A stretch of DNA of 6,920 bases from Desulfamplus sp. (GCA_015231395.1 JADGBP010000079.1:1-6920), one strand, 5' to 3'; counted from the stretch's first letter, positions 1 through 6,480 are shown. A program made the numbers and translations. Notes: generated by a model from the sequence alone, not told the origin.

Positions 1-518
1 CAGGGAACAGGCAGCTTCTCATTAAAGACACGATACTCTGTCTCTGTGCCACTGGCAAAAAAATCTGATGAGACCGCCACTGTAGCGTCAGAACCAGCCG
101 GATTAACATCTCCGATTTCAATGATAAAAAGAGCTGATTTATAATTCTTTATATCAACTTCAGGACGGTCAGCTTTCTCAAAATCCATTCCTTTAACATC
201 AAGAAGTTTACCACCTTTAGTAACCTTAAAATTCAAAATAACGCTTGTACTTTTTGCACGGGGAATAAATTTGGCTGAAATTTCGCCTCCGTTACGGGTA
301 AAAACTGGCTTTGGTTTTTCAAGTTCTTGACCAGAGACCATAGCATTTTTATTTTGTTTATCATTTGAACTTGCATAAGCTGTTGAAAGTGCCATCGGAA
401 AAAGAAAAAGTATTGCAGATAAACAGATAATTACTCCAGAAGATATTGAACTATTCCATATTGTTCTATTGTTGGATTTCCATATTTTGTTGTTCAGATA
501 GTTATATATTTTTGTCAT
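1..518 (-). CDS. Exported protein of unknown function, 3' end outside window
   Basis: The frame is open from an ATG at 518 to the window edge (172 codons seen, no stop), so the C-terminus is missing. The start is supported by an AGGAGG Shine-Dalgarno at 535-530, 11 nt before the ATG. A charged N-terminus (about residues 1-20) precedes a hydrophobic stretch at 28-44. The stretch ends in the signal-peptidase-I-like site AYA at 47-49, so the product is probably secreted or periplasmic. A hydrophilic, Lys/Asn-rich linker (about 50-72) follows. After it comes a segment rich in alternating hydrophobic residues (about 73-165) that looks like a beta-sandwich. I do not recognise a family. It is the third gene of the decarboxylase operon, 15 nt after the beta-subunit gene, whose stop overlaps its Shine-Dalgarno, so the two are probably translationally coupled. 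Its position is where a small membrane-anchoring subunit or biotin carrier might be expected, but no such motif is visible. The coding call is secure; the function is unknown. Confidence 0.8.
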   Translation of the reverse strand, partial: MTKIYNYLNNKIWKSNNRTIWNSSISSGVIICLSAILFLFPMALSTAYASSNDKQNKNAMVSGQELEKPKPVFTRNGGEISAKFIPRAKSTSVILNFKVTKGGKLLDVKGMDFEKADRPEVDIKNYKSALFIIEIGDVNPAGSDATVAVSSDFFASGTETEYRVFNEKLPVP

Positions 519-533
519 AATAATCTTACCCTC

Positions 534-1682
534 CTATTGAAACATGGCAATGAACATGCCAGCGGCTGCGGCTGAACCTATTACACCAGCTAAATTTGGA
601 CCCATTGCGTGCATCAGAAGCCAATTACTTGGATCTGCTTTAAGCCCTTCAGAATGAGATACCCTTGCAGCCATAGGTACTGCCGAAACGCCTGCTGAAC
701 CTATCAGAGGATTCATCTTCTCTTTTAAAAACATATTCATTATATGAACTGTTAGAATACCTCCAAATGTACATACTATAAAGTCCAGAAGACCGAAAGC
801 AAAAATCAGAAGAGGTTTCCAGTCAAGAAAAACCTCAGCCTTCATGGTGGCTCCCACAGATAATCCTAAAAATATAGTAACGATATTCATAAGAGAATTC
901 TGGGCTGTATCTGAAAGGCGTTTGACCACACCGCTTTCTCTCATCAGGTTACCGAACAGGAACATACCTAAAAGAGGAGCAACTGATGGGATAAGCAGAA
1001 GTATCAACACAGAGGCAATAAGCGGAAAAATAAGTTTTTCACGCGGGGAGACATAACGAAGCTGACGCATTTTAATCTTGCGTTGTTCGACTGTTGTCAT
1101 AAGACGCATGATGGGTGGCTGGATAAGAGGAACCATTGCCATGTATGAGTAGGCAGCCAGTGCATTTGCCCCTAAAAGATGAGGAGCCAATTTTGCAGTA
1201 AGGTAAATGGTGGTAGGCCCGTCTGCCCCTCCGATAATTGCCACGGATGCCGCCTCTTTGAGGGTAAATCCAAAAAAGAGTACTCCAAGATAAGTGATAA
1301 AAACACCAAGCTGTGCTCCAGCACCAATAATCAGAGTCTTTGGGTTGGCAATCAGGGGACCAAAATCGGTCATTGCCCCCAAACCGAGGAATATAACGCA
1401 GGGAATGACTTCCCACTCAACACCATATCTATAGAAAACCCTGAGAAGTTCAGGTGTGCCGTGCTCGGTAAAACCCATAAGCGGTGTAAGGGGAAAGTTA
1501 ACAAGAAAAATTCCAAACCCAATGGGAAGCAACAGCAGGGGCTCATACTCTTTGGCAATAGCCATATAAAGAAATAACAGCCCGATCAACATCATAATTA
1601 TCTGTCCCACGGTGATATGTGGAAAACCGGTTTGTGAGATAAGAATATTTTGAATAAGCTCTAATACTTGACTCCAGGACAT
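534..1682 (-). CDS. Na+-translocating acyl-CoA decarboxylase, beta subunit (OadB/MmdB/GcdB family)
   Basis: This is the 382-residue membrane subunit of the biotin-dependent sodium-pump decarboxylases. It decarboxylates carboxybiotin and couples this to Na+ export across the inner membrane. Many hydrophobic helices are seen (for example about 26-64, 94-138, 217-242, 264-280, 289-315, 360-380). Key conserved blocks are IGGADGPT (150-157) with Asp154, and [19 protein letters not shown] (324-342) with Asn324, Gly328, Ser333 and Arg340. These keep the spacing of Asp203, Asn373, Gly377, Ser382 and Arg389 reported as important in Klebsiella OadB (constant offset of 49). Tyr180 fits Tyr229. An upstream in-frame ATG at 1814 would overlap the alpha gene. 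The ATG at 1682 has AAGGAG at 1698-1693 and gives the family-typical N-terminus. It is the second gene of the operon, 19 nt after the alpha gene. The family is certain. The substrate (methylmalonyl-, glutaconyl-CoA or oxaloacetate) is set by the alpha subunit, and methylmalonyl-CoA is the most likely. Confidence 0.95.
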   Translation of the reverse strand: MSWSQVLELIQNILISQTGFPHITVGQIIMMLIGLLFLYMAIAKEYEPLLLLPIGFGIFLVNFPLTPLMGFTEHGTPELLRVFYRYGVEWEVIPCVIFLGLGAMTDFGPLIANPKTLIIGAGAQLGVFITYLGVLFFGFTLKEAASVAIIGGADGPTTIYLTAKLAPHLLGANALAAYSYMAMVPLIQPPIMRLMTTVEQRKIKMRQLRYVSPREKLIFPLIASVLILLLIPSVAPLLGMFLFGNLMRESGVVKRLSDTAQNSLMNIVTIFLGLSVGATMKAEVFLDWKPLLIFAFGLLDFIVCTFGGILTVHIMNMFLKEKMNPLIGSAGVSAVPMAARVSHSEGLKADPSNWLLMHAMGPNLAGVIGSAAAAGMFIAMFQ

Positions 1683-1701
1683 TACTTGATATCTCCTTAT
1701 G

Positions 1702-3252
1702 TTATAATGGAATATTCCCGTGTTTTTTGGGGGGATTGGTGTCCCGTTTTGTTTTAAGCATTCTGAGTGCCTGAATGATTTTCGGTCGAGTTTCAGCAGG
1801 ATCAATGACCGCATCTATGTATCCAAGCTCTGCCGCCTTGTATGGATTGGCAAATTTTTCCCTGTAATCTTCAATCAGCCGTTTACGCTCAGCCACAGGA
1901 TCTGCTGCCTTTTTGATTTCATTACGAAAAATTATATTTACCGCACCTTCTGCCCCCATGACTGCGATTTCAGCAGTGGGATATGCAAGATTGATATCAC
2001 CCCTGATATGCTTGGAACTCATAACACAATACGCACCGCCATAAGCCTTTCTTGTAATTATGGTAATGCGTGGAACTGTGGCTTCACAGAAGGCATAAAT
2101 CAACTTTGCTCCATGTTTTATGATTCCACCATGTTCTTGATGCGTTCCCGGCAAGAATCCAGGGACATCCTCATAAATGATAATGGGAATATTAAAAGCA
2201 TCGCAGAATCGGACAAAACGGGCACCCTTGATGGATGCGTTTATATCAAGGCAGCCTGCCATAACTGCCGGCTGATTTGCGATAATTCCGACAGATTTAC
2301 CATCAAGTCTTGCAAAGCCTACAACAATATTTTTGCCAAAATGCTCCTGAACTTCAAAGAAATAGTTGTTATCCATACTGGAGCAGATGACATTGCGAAT
2401 ATCGTAAGGCTGATTGGGATCAGCAGGTACAATGTTTCTTAAATTCTCGTCAATCCGCATAGGATCGTCATCAGTTGGCTTTATTGAGGCTTCTTCCATA
2501 TTATTCTGGGGCAGAAAACTCATTAACTCCCTGATTTTTTCAAGACACGCCCTATCATCCGGTGATGCAAAATGGGCAACGCCGCTCACGGCATTATGTG
2601 CCATCGCTCCACCAAGCTCTTCTTTGTCCACAACTTCGCCAGTCACCGATTTTATCACTTCAGGCCCTGTAATAAACATGTGGCTTGTTTTTTCCACCAT
2701 GAAAATCCAGTCTGTAAGTGCTGGGGAATAGACCGCACCTCCTGCTGATGGTCCCATAATGGCTGTAATCTGGGGAACAACACCAGATGCCATAACATTC
2801 TGGAGAAAAATATCAGCATAACCTGCAAGGCTGTTTACACCTTCTTGAATACGTGCTCCTCCTGAGTCAGAAAGTCCAATGACCGGTGCACCTACTTTCA
2901 TGGCCATTTTCATCATTTTACAGATTTTCTCGGAATGGGCAAGCGACAGCGATCCTCCTAAAACTGTAAAATCCTGGGCAAAAACAAAGGTCTGTTTTCC
3001 ATGAATGAGTCCATATCCTGTAATAACCCCATCTCCCGGAATTTTTTGTTCTTCCATTCCAAAATCGGTACACCGATGAGATTTAAAACGATCAATCTCA
3101 ACAAAGGAGCCTTTGTCAAGAAGGATATAGATACGTTCACGGGCAGTCAATTTTCCTGCCTCATGCTGTTTTTGGATACGGTCAGCTCCTCCGCCTTCCG
3201 TAGCCCGATTATTTTTTTGTTCGAGCTTATTTAATAGCTCTTGGATTTCCAT
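1702..3252 (-). CDS. mmdA: Acyl-CoA carboxyltransferase, methylmalonyl-CoA decarboxylase alpha subunit
   Basis: This is a 516-residue cytosolic carboxyltransferase of the PccB/MmdA family. It moves the carboxyl group between an acyl-CoA and biotin. The N-terminal crotonase-like half carries [10 protein letters not shown] (128-137) and the oxyanion-hole block [12 protein letters not shown] (167-178). The C-terminal half has EDVPGFLPG (361-369), a second glycine-rich site [14 protein letters not shown] (401-414) and [19 protein letters not shown] (424-442), typical of propionyl/methylmalonyl-CoA enzymes. The length matches MmdA and PccB (about 510-530) and is shorter than glutaconyl-CoA decarboxylase alpha. 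The start at 3252 has AAGGAG 5 nt upstream. Because the next gene is the Na+-pump beta subunit, decarboxylation (or reversible propionyl-CoA carboxylation) linked to Na+ transport in propionate/succinate metabolism is the likely role. No biotin-carrier domain is fused to it, and none is encoded within the window. Assignment to the family is secure; methylmalonyl-CoA as substrate is an inference. Confidence 0.9.
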   Translation of the reverse strand: MEIQELLNKLEQKNNRATEGGGADRIQKQHEAGKLTARERIYILLDKGSFVEIDRFKSHRCTDFGMEEQKIPGDGVITGYGLIHGKQTFVFAQDFTVLGGSLSLAHSEKICKMMKMAMKVGAPVIGLSDSGGARIQEGVNSLAGYADIFLQNVMASGVVPQITAIMGPSAGGAVYSPALTDWIFMVEKTSHMFITGPEVIKSVTGEVVDKEELGGAMAHNAVSGVAHFASPDDRACLEKIRELMSFLPQNNMEEASIKPTDDDPMRIDENLRNIVPADPNQPYDIRNVICSSMDNNYFFEVQEHFGKNIVVGFARLDGKSVGIIANQPAVMAGCLDINASIKGARFVRFCDAFNIPIIIYEDVPGFLPGTHQEHGGIIKHGAKLIYAFCEATVPRITIITRKAYGGAYCVMSSKHIRGDINLAYPTAEIAVMGAEGAVNIIFRNEIKKAADPVAERKRLIEDYREKFANPYKAAELGYIDAVIDPAETRPKIIQALRMLKTKRDTNPPKKHGNIPL

Positions 3253-3300
3253 GATTTCTCCTTAAACACTGCGGTTTGTTTAATAATAGCTTAAGTTTCA

Positions 3301-3356
3301 ATACTGATACCTTGTAGTTTCAATCTTGTAGTTTTGATACTGATATCTTGTAATTT
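3301..3356. repeat. Short direct repeats upstream of the decarboxylase operon
   Basis: Two 20-bp units, ATACTGATACCTTGTAGTTT (3301-3320) and its copy at 3337-3356, match at 18 of 20 positions with a 36-bp period. A third partial copy of the second half, CTTGTAGTTT, sits between them at 3325-3334. They lie 49-104 bp before the alpha-subunit start. They are either in its untranslated leader or at its promoter, depending on where transcription begins. They could be tandem regulator sites or simple slippage products. Confidence 0.7.
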
Positions 3357-3755
3357 TAATAAAGAAGGGCTGGTATTATAATTTTATAATTTGAGAAAAT
3401 ACATTAAAAATAAAAGGTATCCTTAAAGCATAAAAATATTCATATGTCGATAAAAAATTCAATCGGATTTTGATTTTGATAAAATTCGGCTATCAATTTT
3501 TTTTCTTATTCCAGACTCAAATTTGAGAAAAAAAAGATAAATTACCATGAAAATGCCCCTCATTATTTGGGGTGGAAATCTTTGAGAAGTAAACTAAACC
3601 TTGCAATTAAGGTGATTTTTGACTATTTATATCCTGTATTTTATTATCTTTTTGCATCTTATTCTCTTGATTTTGTTGTTGGAAAAATTTGGGATTATTA
3701 CTGTTAAAATCAAAAAATGGTAACTTTTATATTTGGCAACATTTCCATGAAGCAT

Positions 3756-3784
3756 TTGACATATTTGAAATAGTCCACGTTAAT
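3756..3784 (+). promoter_or_regulatory. Candidate sigma-70 promoter of the BMP-protein gene
   Basis: A perfect -35 TTGACA (3756-3761) is followed after 17 nt by the 4-of-6 -10 GTTAAT (3779-3784). Transcription would begin near 3791, about 40 nt before the start codon. The -35 and the spacing are good. The -10 is weak, which would suit a regulated promoter, and a dyad overlaps it. The region is very AT-rich, so this remains a prediction. Confidence 0.45.
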
Positions 3785-3804
3785 TAATATCTTGAAATAT
3801 TAAT
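3783..3804. promoter_or_regulatory. Operator-like dyad overlapping the -10 / start region
   Basis: Perfect 8-bp inverted arms ATTAATAT (3783-3790) and ATATTAAT (3797-3804) flank a 6-nt centre CTTGAA. The dyad begins at the last bases of the candidate -10 and covers the expected transcription start of the BMP-protein gene. That is a usual place for a repressor site. No cognate regulator gene is in the window, and chance dyads are commoner in AT-rich DNA. Confidence 0.4.
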
Positions 3805-3830
3805 CTAAACAATAAAGGAGCAGTATAAAA

Positions 3831-4997
3831 ATGGATTTATTTAAGCGTATTTGTTTGTTGTTTTTTTGCATGTTTTTTGTATCAGGAATTGCCTTTGGAG
3901 TATCAAATCCAGCCTTTGGACAGGATAAAAAATTGAAAGCTGGTTTTATCTATGTAGGACCTGTAGGAGATTATGGCTTTTCTCATGCCCACGATCAGGG
4001 CAGAAAATTTGCAGAATCAAAACTTCCATGGCTTGAGACAGTGATTGTCGAAGCTGTTGCAGAAGCGGATTGTGCAAGAATCATTGACAGGTTAATCCAG
4101 GAACAAAAATGCGATGTAGTCTTTACAACCAGTTTCGGCTACATGGATGATACCATCAAAGCAGGACAGAAATATCCGGATAAAAAATTCATGCACTGCT
4201 CAGGCTTTAAAAACCTTCCAAATGTAGGCACCTATTTTGGGGATCTTTATCAGATATATTATTTAAATGGACTTATGGCAGGTGCTCTGACAAAAAGCAA
4301 TAAAATAGGTTATGTGGCAGCCTTTCCAATACCTGAACTTACCCGTCACATAAATGCATTTGCTCTTGGTATTAAGGCGGTCAATCCCAAAGCAAAAGTG
4401 GATGTAAGATGGACTTATGCATGGTATGGACCGGACAAGGCAAAAGAGGCAGCAGAGTCTCTTATTGCCCAGGGATGTGATGCTCTTGCATTTACAGAAG
4501 ACACTCCCGCAGTTATTGAGGTGGGTCAGGATCATACAGAAAAGGGAAAACAGATCTACACTTTCAGCCATTACAGTCCTATGCAGCCATATGGCAAGGA
4601 TTCAGCGGTCTCTGGACAATTGATAGACTGGGGCGGTATGTATGTCAAAACTCTTGAAGATATTCATAATGGTACATGGACAAACGAGGATATGTGGTGG
4701 CTTGCCGCGGAAAAAGCTGCAATTCTCGGCGGCAGTTTTGAGGAAATCATAAATTCAAAATTTATCAATGATCTTAAGGCTGTTAAAGTTAAAACCCATG
4801 ATTTGGGAGAACTAAACGTTTATGACCTTGTTCTGAAAAGATATGACCAAATGCAAAAAGGAGTTAATGAGTTTGATCCTTATCAGGGACCAATCAAGGA
4901 CAATAAAGGCAAAGAACAGATAAAAGCTGGTGCAAGAGCTTCCAAACAGGATTTGTTGAGCATCAGTTATTATGTGGATAATGTTAATATTGAATAA
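3831..4997 (+). CDS. BMP-family ABC transporter periplasmic substrate-binding protein
   Basis: This 388-residue protein is of the BMP/Med/PnrA-like family (PF02608 type), whose characterised members bind purine nucleosides or bases and feed an ABC importer. A Sec signal peptide covers about residues 1-30, with a cleavage-like AFG|QDKK. There is no lipobox, so the protein is probably free in the periplasm rather than a lipoprotein. The first strand and ligand loop are AGFIYVGPVGDYGFSHAHDQGR (37-58). Later blocks include TTSFGYMD (99-106), HCSG (122-125), IGYVAAFPIPELTRHINAF (159-177), TYAWYGPDKAKEAAESLI (195-212), QGCDALAFTED (214-224) and SHYSPMQPYGKDSAVSGQLIDWG (246-268). Length is usual for the GPxGDxG...HDxGR subgroup. 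AAAGGAG at 3814-3820 lies 10 nt before the ATG. No ATPase or permease gene adjoins it here: the next gene is a sigma factor and the previous one is divergent. It is therefore an orphan binding protein, or its transporter is encoded elsewhere. Family certain, ligand unknown. Confidence 0.93.
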   Translation: MDLFKRICLLFFCMFFVSGIAFGVSNPAFGQDKKLKAGFIYVGPVGDYGFSHAHDQGRKFAESKLPWLETVIVEAVAEADCARIIDRLIQEQKCDVVFTTSFGYMDDTIKAGQKYPDKKFMHCSGFKNLPNVGTYFGDLYQIYYLNGLMAGALTKSNKIGYVAAFPIPELTRHINAFALGIKAVNPKAKVDVRWTYAWYGPDKAKEAAESLIAQGCDALAFTEDTPAVIEVGQDHTEKGKQIYTFSHYSPMQPYGKDSAVSGQLIDWGGMYVKTLEDIHNGTWTNEDMWWLAAEKAAILGGSFEEIINSKFINDLKAVKVKTHDLGELNVYDLVLKRYDQMQKGVNEFDPYQGPIKDNKGKEQIKAGARASKQDLLSISYYVDNVNIE

Positions 4998-5036
4998 AAT
5001 AGCTTTCTGATTGATAGAAGGCAAAAAAATAATTGC

Positions 5037-5078
5037 GAAGCTTGGGTTCATACCCCGCCTCTTGAGGCGGGGAGCTTC
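5037..5078. repeat. Nested GC-rich palindrome, IS200/IS605-end-like
   Basis: The outer stem GAAGCT (5037-5042) pairs with AGCTTC (5073-5078). The inner stem CCCCGCCTC (5053-5061) pairs with GAGGCGGGG (5064-5072), with a one-sided 10-nt internal loop at 5043-5052. This is by far the most GC-rich stretch in an AT-rich gap. Subterminal imperfect hairpins with CCCCGCC/GGCGGGG stems are familiar to me from ends of IS200/IS605-type elements and their non-autonomous derivatives. No TnpA or TnpB gene is present, so this may be a solo remnant. It could alternatively act as a transcription barrier. On the plus strand no U-run follows. On the minus strand the outer stem is followed after 5 nt by an AT-rich run ending in seven Ts. 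The structure is clear; its origin is inferred. Confidence 0.55.
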
Positions 5079-5142
5079 ATTGCTAAAAATATTTTGGTTC
5101 AACAAGCCCTTTATTCGTGGGATTAAGCAGCAATTCTGCCAA

Positions 5143-5262
5143 TTTACTCAGAGTAGGTTGTTGAGTTTAGACTCAAAACAAACAAAAAACTTACAACTCA
5201 CGAGATGATAATAGCTGCCTACGCATTCTCGACCAATAAACAACTTAGGGTTAATGAGTAAA
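5143..5262 (+). promoter_or_regulatory. Possible RNA switch in sigma-factor leader
   Basis: ACTCA occurs at 5146-5150, 5171-5175 and 5196-5200, exactly 25 nt apart. TGAGT occurs at 5162-5166 and again at 5255-5259, just before the start codon, where its GAG is the only Shine-Dalgarno-like sequence. TTTACTCA (5143-5150) is perfectly complementary to TGAGTAAA (5255-5262), so a long-range 8-bp helix could cover the ribosome site. TTGAGT (5161-5166) can instead pair locally with ACTCAA (5171-5176). This would suit translational control of a heat-shock sigma factor, known for E. coli rpoH. For this gene it is only a hypothesis based on base complementarity. Confidence 0.25.
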
Positions 5263-5266
5263 AAAA

Positions 5267-6289
5267 ATGGATACTAATGAGAATAGTCATAAAATAATGA
5301 CAGAAGATAAAACTCTTTTAAAAGATGAAGACAGTTTAAAAGATGAAAATATTTTAAAAGATGAAACACCTGTCAATAGATCAGAATTCCTGCTTCCGGC
5401 AAAAAAGCACTCTTCATCTGCCAATCACGCTCTTGTAAAGTCAGATCCACTCCAGAGCTATCTGGCTGAAATCAACAGGTACAGATTACTGACTCGAGAT
5501 GAAGAGGTGAAACTCGGTACAAAAGTCCAAGAGGAAAATGACAGTGATGCAGCATATGTAATGGTAACTTCCAATCTCAGACTGGTGGTCAAGATTGCAC
5601 TTGAATTCCAGAGAGTATGGATGCAGAATCTTCTTGATCTGATTCAGGAGGGAAATATTGGACTTGTACAGGCAGTAAAAAAATTTGATCCATATAAAAA
5701 TGTGAAATTTTCATATTATGCTTCATTCTGGATTAAAGCATATATTCTTAAATTTATTATGGATAACTGGCGTCTTGTCAAAATTGGAACCACGCAGGGA
5801 CAAAGAAAGCTCTTTTTCAGACTTAAGAAAGAGAAACAAAGACTTATAGATGAGGGTTTTGATCCGAGACCCAAGCTCCTGTCAGAACGAATGGGAGTTT
5901 CCGAACAAGAAATCGTGGACATGGATCAGCGTTTAGATGGTTGGGATCTCTCTCTTGATGAGCCTGTCAAGGATGATTCCAGTACCGAACGAATTGAATT
6001 TATTAACAGCGATATTGACTCAACCGAAGAAAAAGTTGCAAGAAAGCAGATTGAAGACATATTACATGTAAGGGTAAATGAGTTCAAGAAAAGCCTGAAA
6101 CCAAGAGAGCTTGAGATTTTTGAAAAAAGAATATTTTCCGATGAGCCTGTAACGCTACAGGAAATAGGATGGACATACAATATTTCAAGAGAAAGGGTTC
6201 GGCAGATTGAAAACAATATTATAAAAAAGATGAAAGAATATTTTAAAAATAAAATTCCGGATTTTGAGGAATATGATTATAATTCATGA
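5267..6289 (+). CDS. rpoH: RNA polymerase sigma factor, RpoH (sigma-32) type
   Basis: This is a 340-residue sigma-70-family factor, longer than E. coli RpoH (284). Region 1.2 is at about 60-90 (DPLQSYLAEINRYRLLTRDEE). Region 2 (about 98-175) includes the core-binding LLDLIQEGNIGLVQAVKKFDP (122-142) and the -10-recognition helix YYASFWIKAYILKFIMDNWRLV (150-171). QRKLFFRLK (179-187) matches the RpoH box QRKLFFNLR that marks heat-shock sigma factors. Region 4 (about 275-328) has the DNA-binding helix-turn-helix TLQEIGWTYNISRERVRQIE (296-315). The first about 55 residues are an acidic, low-complexity extension with three LKDE-containing repeats. The start codon is the first in frame. Its ribosome site is weak (GAG at 5256-5258), which fits translational control. 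A second in-frame ATG at 5297 is no better. It probably directs heat-shock or stress gene transcription. It stands alone on this strand, with no chaperone gene nearby. Type assignment is strong; orthology to E. coli rpoH is likely but paralogues occur in delta-proteobacteria. Confidence 0.9.
   Translation: MDTNENSHKIMTEDKTLLKDEDSLKDENILKDETPVNRSEFLLPAKKHSSSANHALVKSDPLQSYLAEINRYRLLTRDEEVKLGTKVQEENDSDAAYVMVTSNLRLVVKIALEFQRVWMQNLLDLIQEGNIGLVQAVKKFDPYKNVKFSYYASFWIKAYILKFIMDNWRLVKIGTTQGQRKLFFRLKKEKQRLIDEGFDPRPKLLSERMGVSEQEIVDMDQRLDGWDLSLDEPVKDDSSTERIEFINSDIDSTEEKVARKQIEDILHVRVNEFKKSLKPRELEIFEKRIFSDEPVTLQEIGWTYNISRERVRQIENNIIKKMKEYFKNKIPDFEEYDYNS
5317..5365 (+). repeat. Three in-frame 18-bp repeats in sigma factor N-terminus
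   Basis: The 13-mer TTTAAAAGATGAA recurs without mismatch at 5317-5329, 5335-5347 and 5353-5365, with a period of exactly 18 bp. It encodes three six-residue units: LLKDED, SLKDEN and ILKDET (residues 17-34). The period is a multiple of three, so copy changes would lengthen or shorten the acidic extension without a frameshift. Confidence 0.9.
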
Positions 6290-6480
6290 TTGTTCACTTT
6301 TTGATACGTTCTTAGTATTGAACACAAGCGGCTTTACTGCAATTATTGTTTGATTGAAATACCTGAATAATCAAATACCTGAAGTAAGAACATAAGCAGC
6401 TTCGCTGCAATTATTGCAGGATTGAAATACCTGAATAATATAAAATCCCACAGTTCATGGCAAAACAAGAGGCAACTTAT
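6290..6480. other. Intergenic region with paired repeats, no gene seen
   Basis: This lies between the sigma factor and the CMD-family gene, taking 6481 as the start of the latter. A CTTTTT run shortly after the sigma stop (6296-6301) lacks a convincing stem, so no intrinsic terminator is called. Most of the gap is taken by two 52-bp direct repeats. TATAAA at 6439-6444 could be part of a -10, but no clear -35 precedes it. Confidence 0.5.
6320..6439. repeat. Two imperfect 52-bp direct repeats with hairpins
   Basis: Copy A (6320-6371) and copy B (6388-6439) match at 45 of 52 positions, ungapped, with a 68-bp period. The 16-nt spacer holds a further partial copy, so AAATACCTGAA occurs three times (6357, 6373, 6425). 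Each copy starts with GAACA and contains a small hairpin: GCAG/CTGC in B (6396-6408) and GCGG/CTGC with a G-U pair in A (6328-6340). Copy B also carries the dyad CTGCAATTATTGCAG (6405-6419), which is degenerate in A. The element resembles a REP-like or other short intergenic repeat. I cannot name a family. Confidence 0.85.

Larger units (their letters stand above)
3253..3830. other. AT-rich divergent intergenic region, no gene seen
   Basis: This is 578 bp between the divergent alpha-subunit and BMP-protein genes. I see no convincing open reading frame. A 12-codon frame at 3547-3585 lacks a ribosome site. Structures present: near-identical repeats at 3301-3356; a perfect 12-bp palindrome CTCAAATTTGAG at 3516-3527 followed by an A-run; a CCCC/GGGG stem at 3556-3572 with a 9-nt loop; a 5-bp stem ACCTT/AAGGT at 3598-3613; and a promoter and dyad near the 3' end, listed separately. 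A weak minus-strand -10 (TATAAT, 3380-3375) could serve the decarboxylase operon, but its -35 is poor. Promoters for both flanking genes must lie here or nearby. The remainder is low-complexity AT sequence in which I see nothing specific. Confidence 0.6.
4998..5266. other. Intergenic region and sigma-gene leader, no gene seen
   Basis: This 269-bp gap lies between the BMP-protein gene and the sigma factor gene. It holds the GC-rich nested hairpin (5037-5078), an 11-bp palindrome TACTCAGAGTA (5145-5155), a stem-loop TTGAGT-TTAG-ACTCAA (5161-5176) and evenly spaced ACTCA motifs, described separately. A GATAAT -10-like hexamer occurs at 5207-5212, but without a recognisable -35. Short open frames across it lack ribosome sites and family features. 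Confidence 0.6.

Noticed and set aside
1683..1814. An N-terminal extension of the beta subunit from the ATG at 1814.
   Set aside because: It overlaps the 3' end of the alpha gene by over 100 bp, lacks family similarity, and the ATG at 1682 has its own Shine-Dalgarno.
1720..2442. A long plus-strand open frame (240 codons) opposite the alpha-subunit gene.
   Set aside because: It is antisense to a well-supported conserved enzyme, has no ribosome site or family features, and looks like a shadow of the codon pattern.
3734..3754. A sigma-54 promoter suggested by TTGGCA before the BMP-protein gene.
   Set aside because: The GC expected 10 nt after the GG is absent (AT is there), so the invariant -24/-12 spacing is not met.
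5044..5056. A tRNA T-arm-like GGGTTCATACCC sequence.
   Set aside because: No acceptor, D-arm or anticodon arm surrounds it. It is the one-sided internal loop and stem of the GC-rich palindrome.
5037..5078. The GC-rich hairpin as the intrinsic terminator of the BMP-protein gene.
   Set aside because: No U-run follows on the plus strand. A T-run follows only in the minus direction, where no gene reads into it.
4812..5105. A minus-strand open frame over the 3' end of the BMP-protein gene.
   Set aside because: It is antisense to a conserved gene, crosses the palindrome, and has no recognisable domain or ribosome site.
6320..6439. The 52-bp repeats as a CRISPR array.
   Set aside because: There are only two imperfect copies, a 16-nt spacer that itself resembles the repeat, and no cas genes.
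6457..6480. The ATG at 6457 as start of the CMD-family protein.
   Set aside because: No ribosome site precedes it. AAGAGG correctly placed before 6481 and the family-like N-terminus favour the later start.
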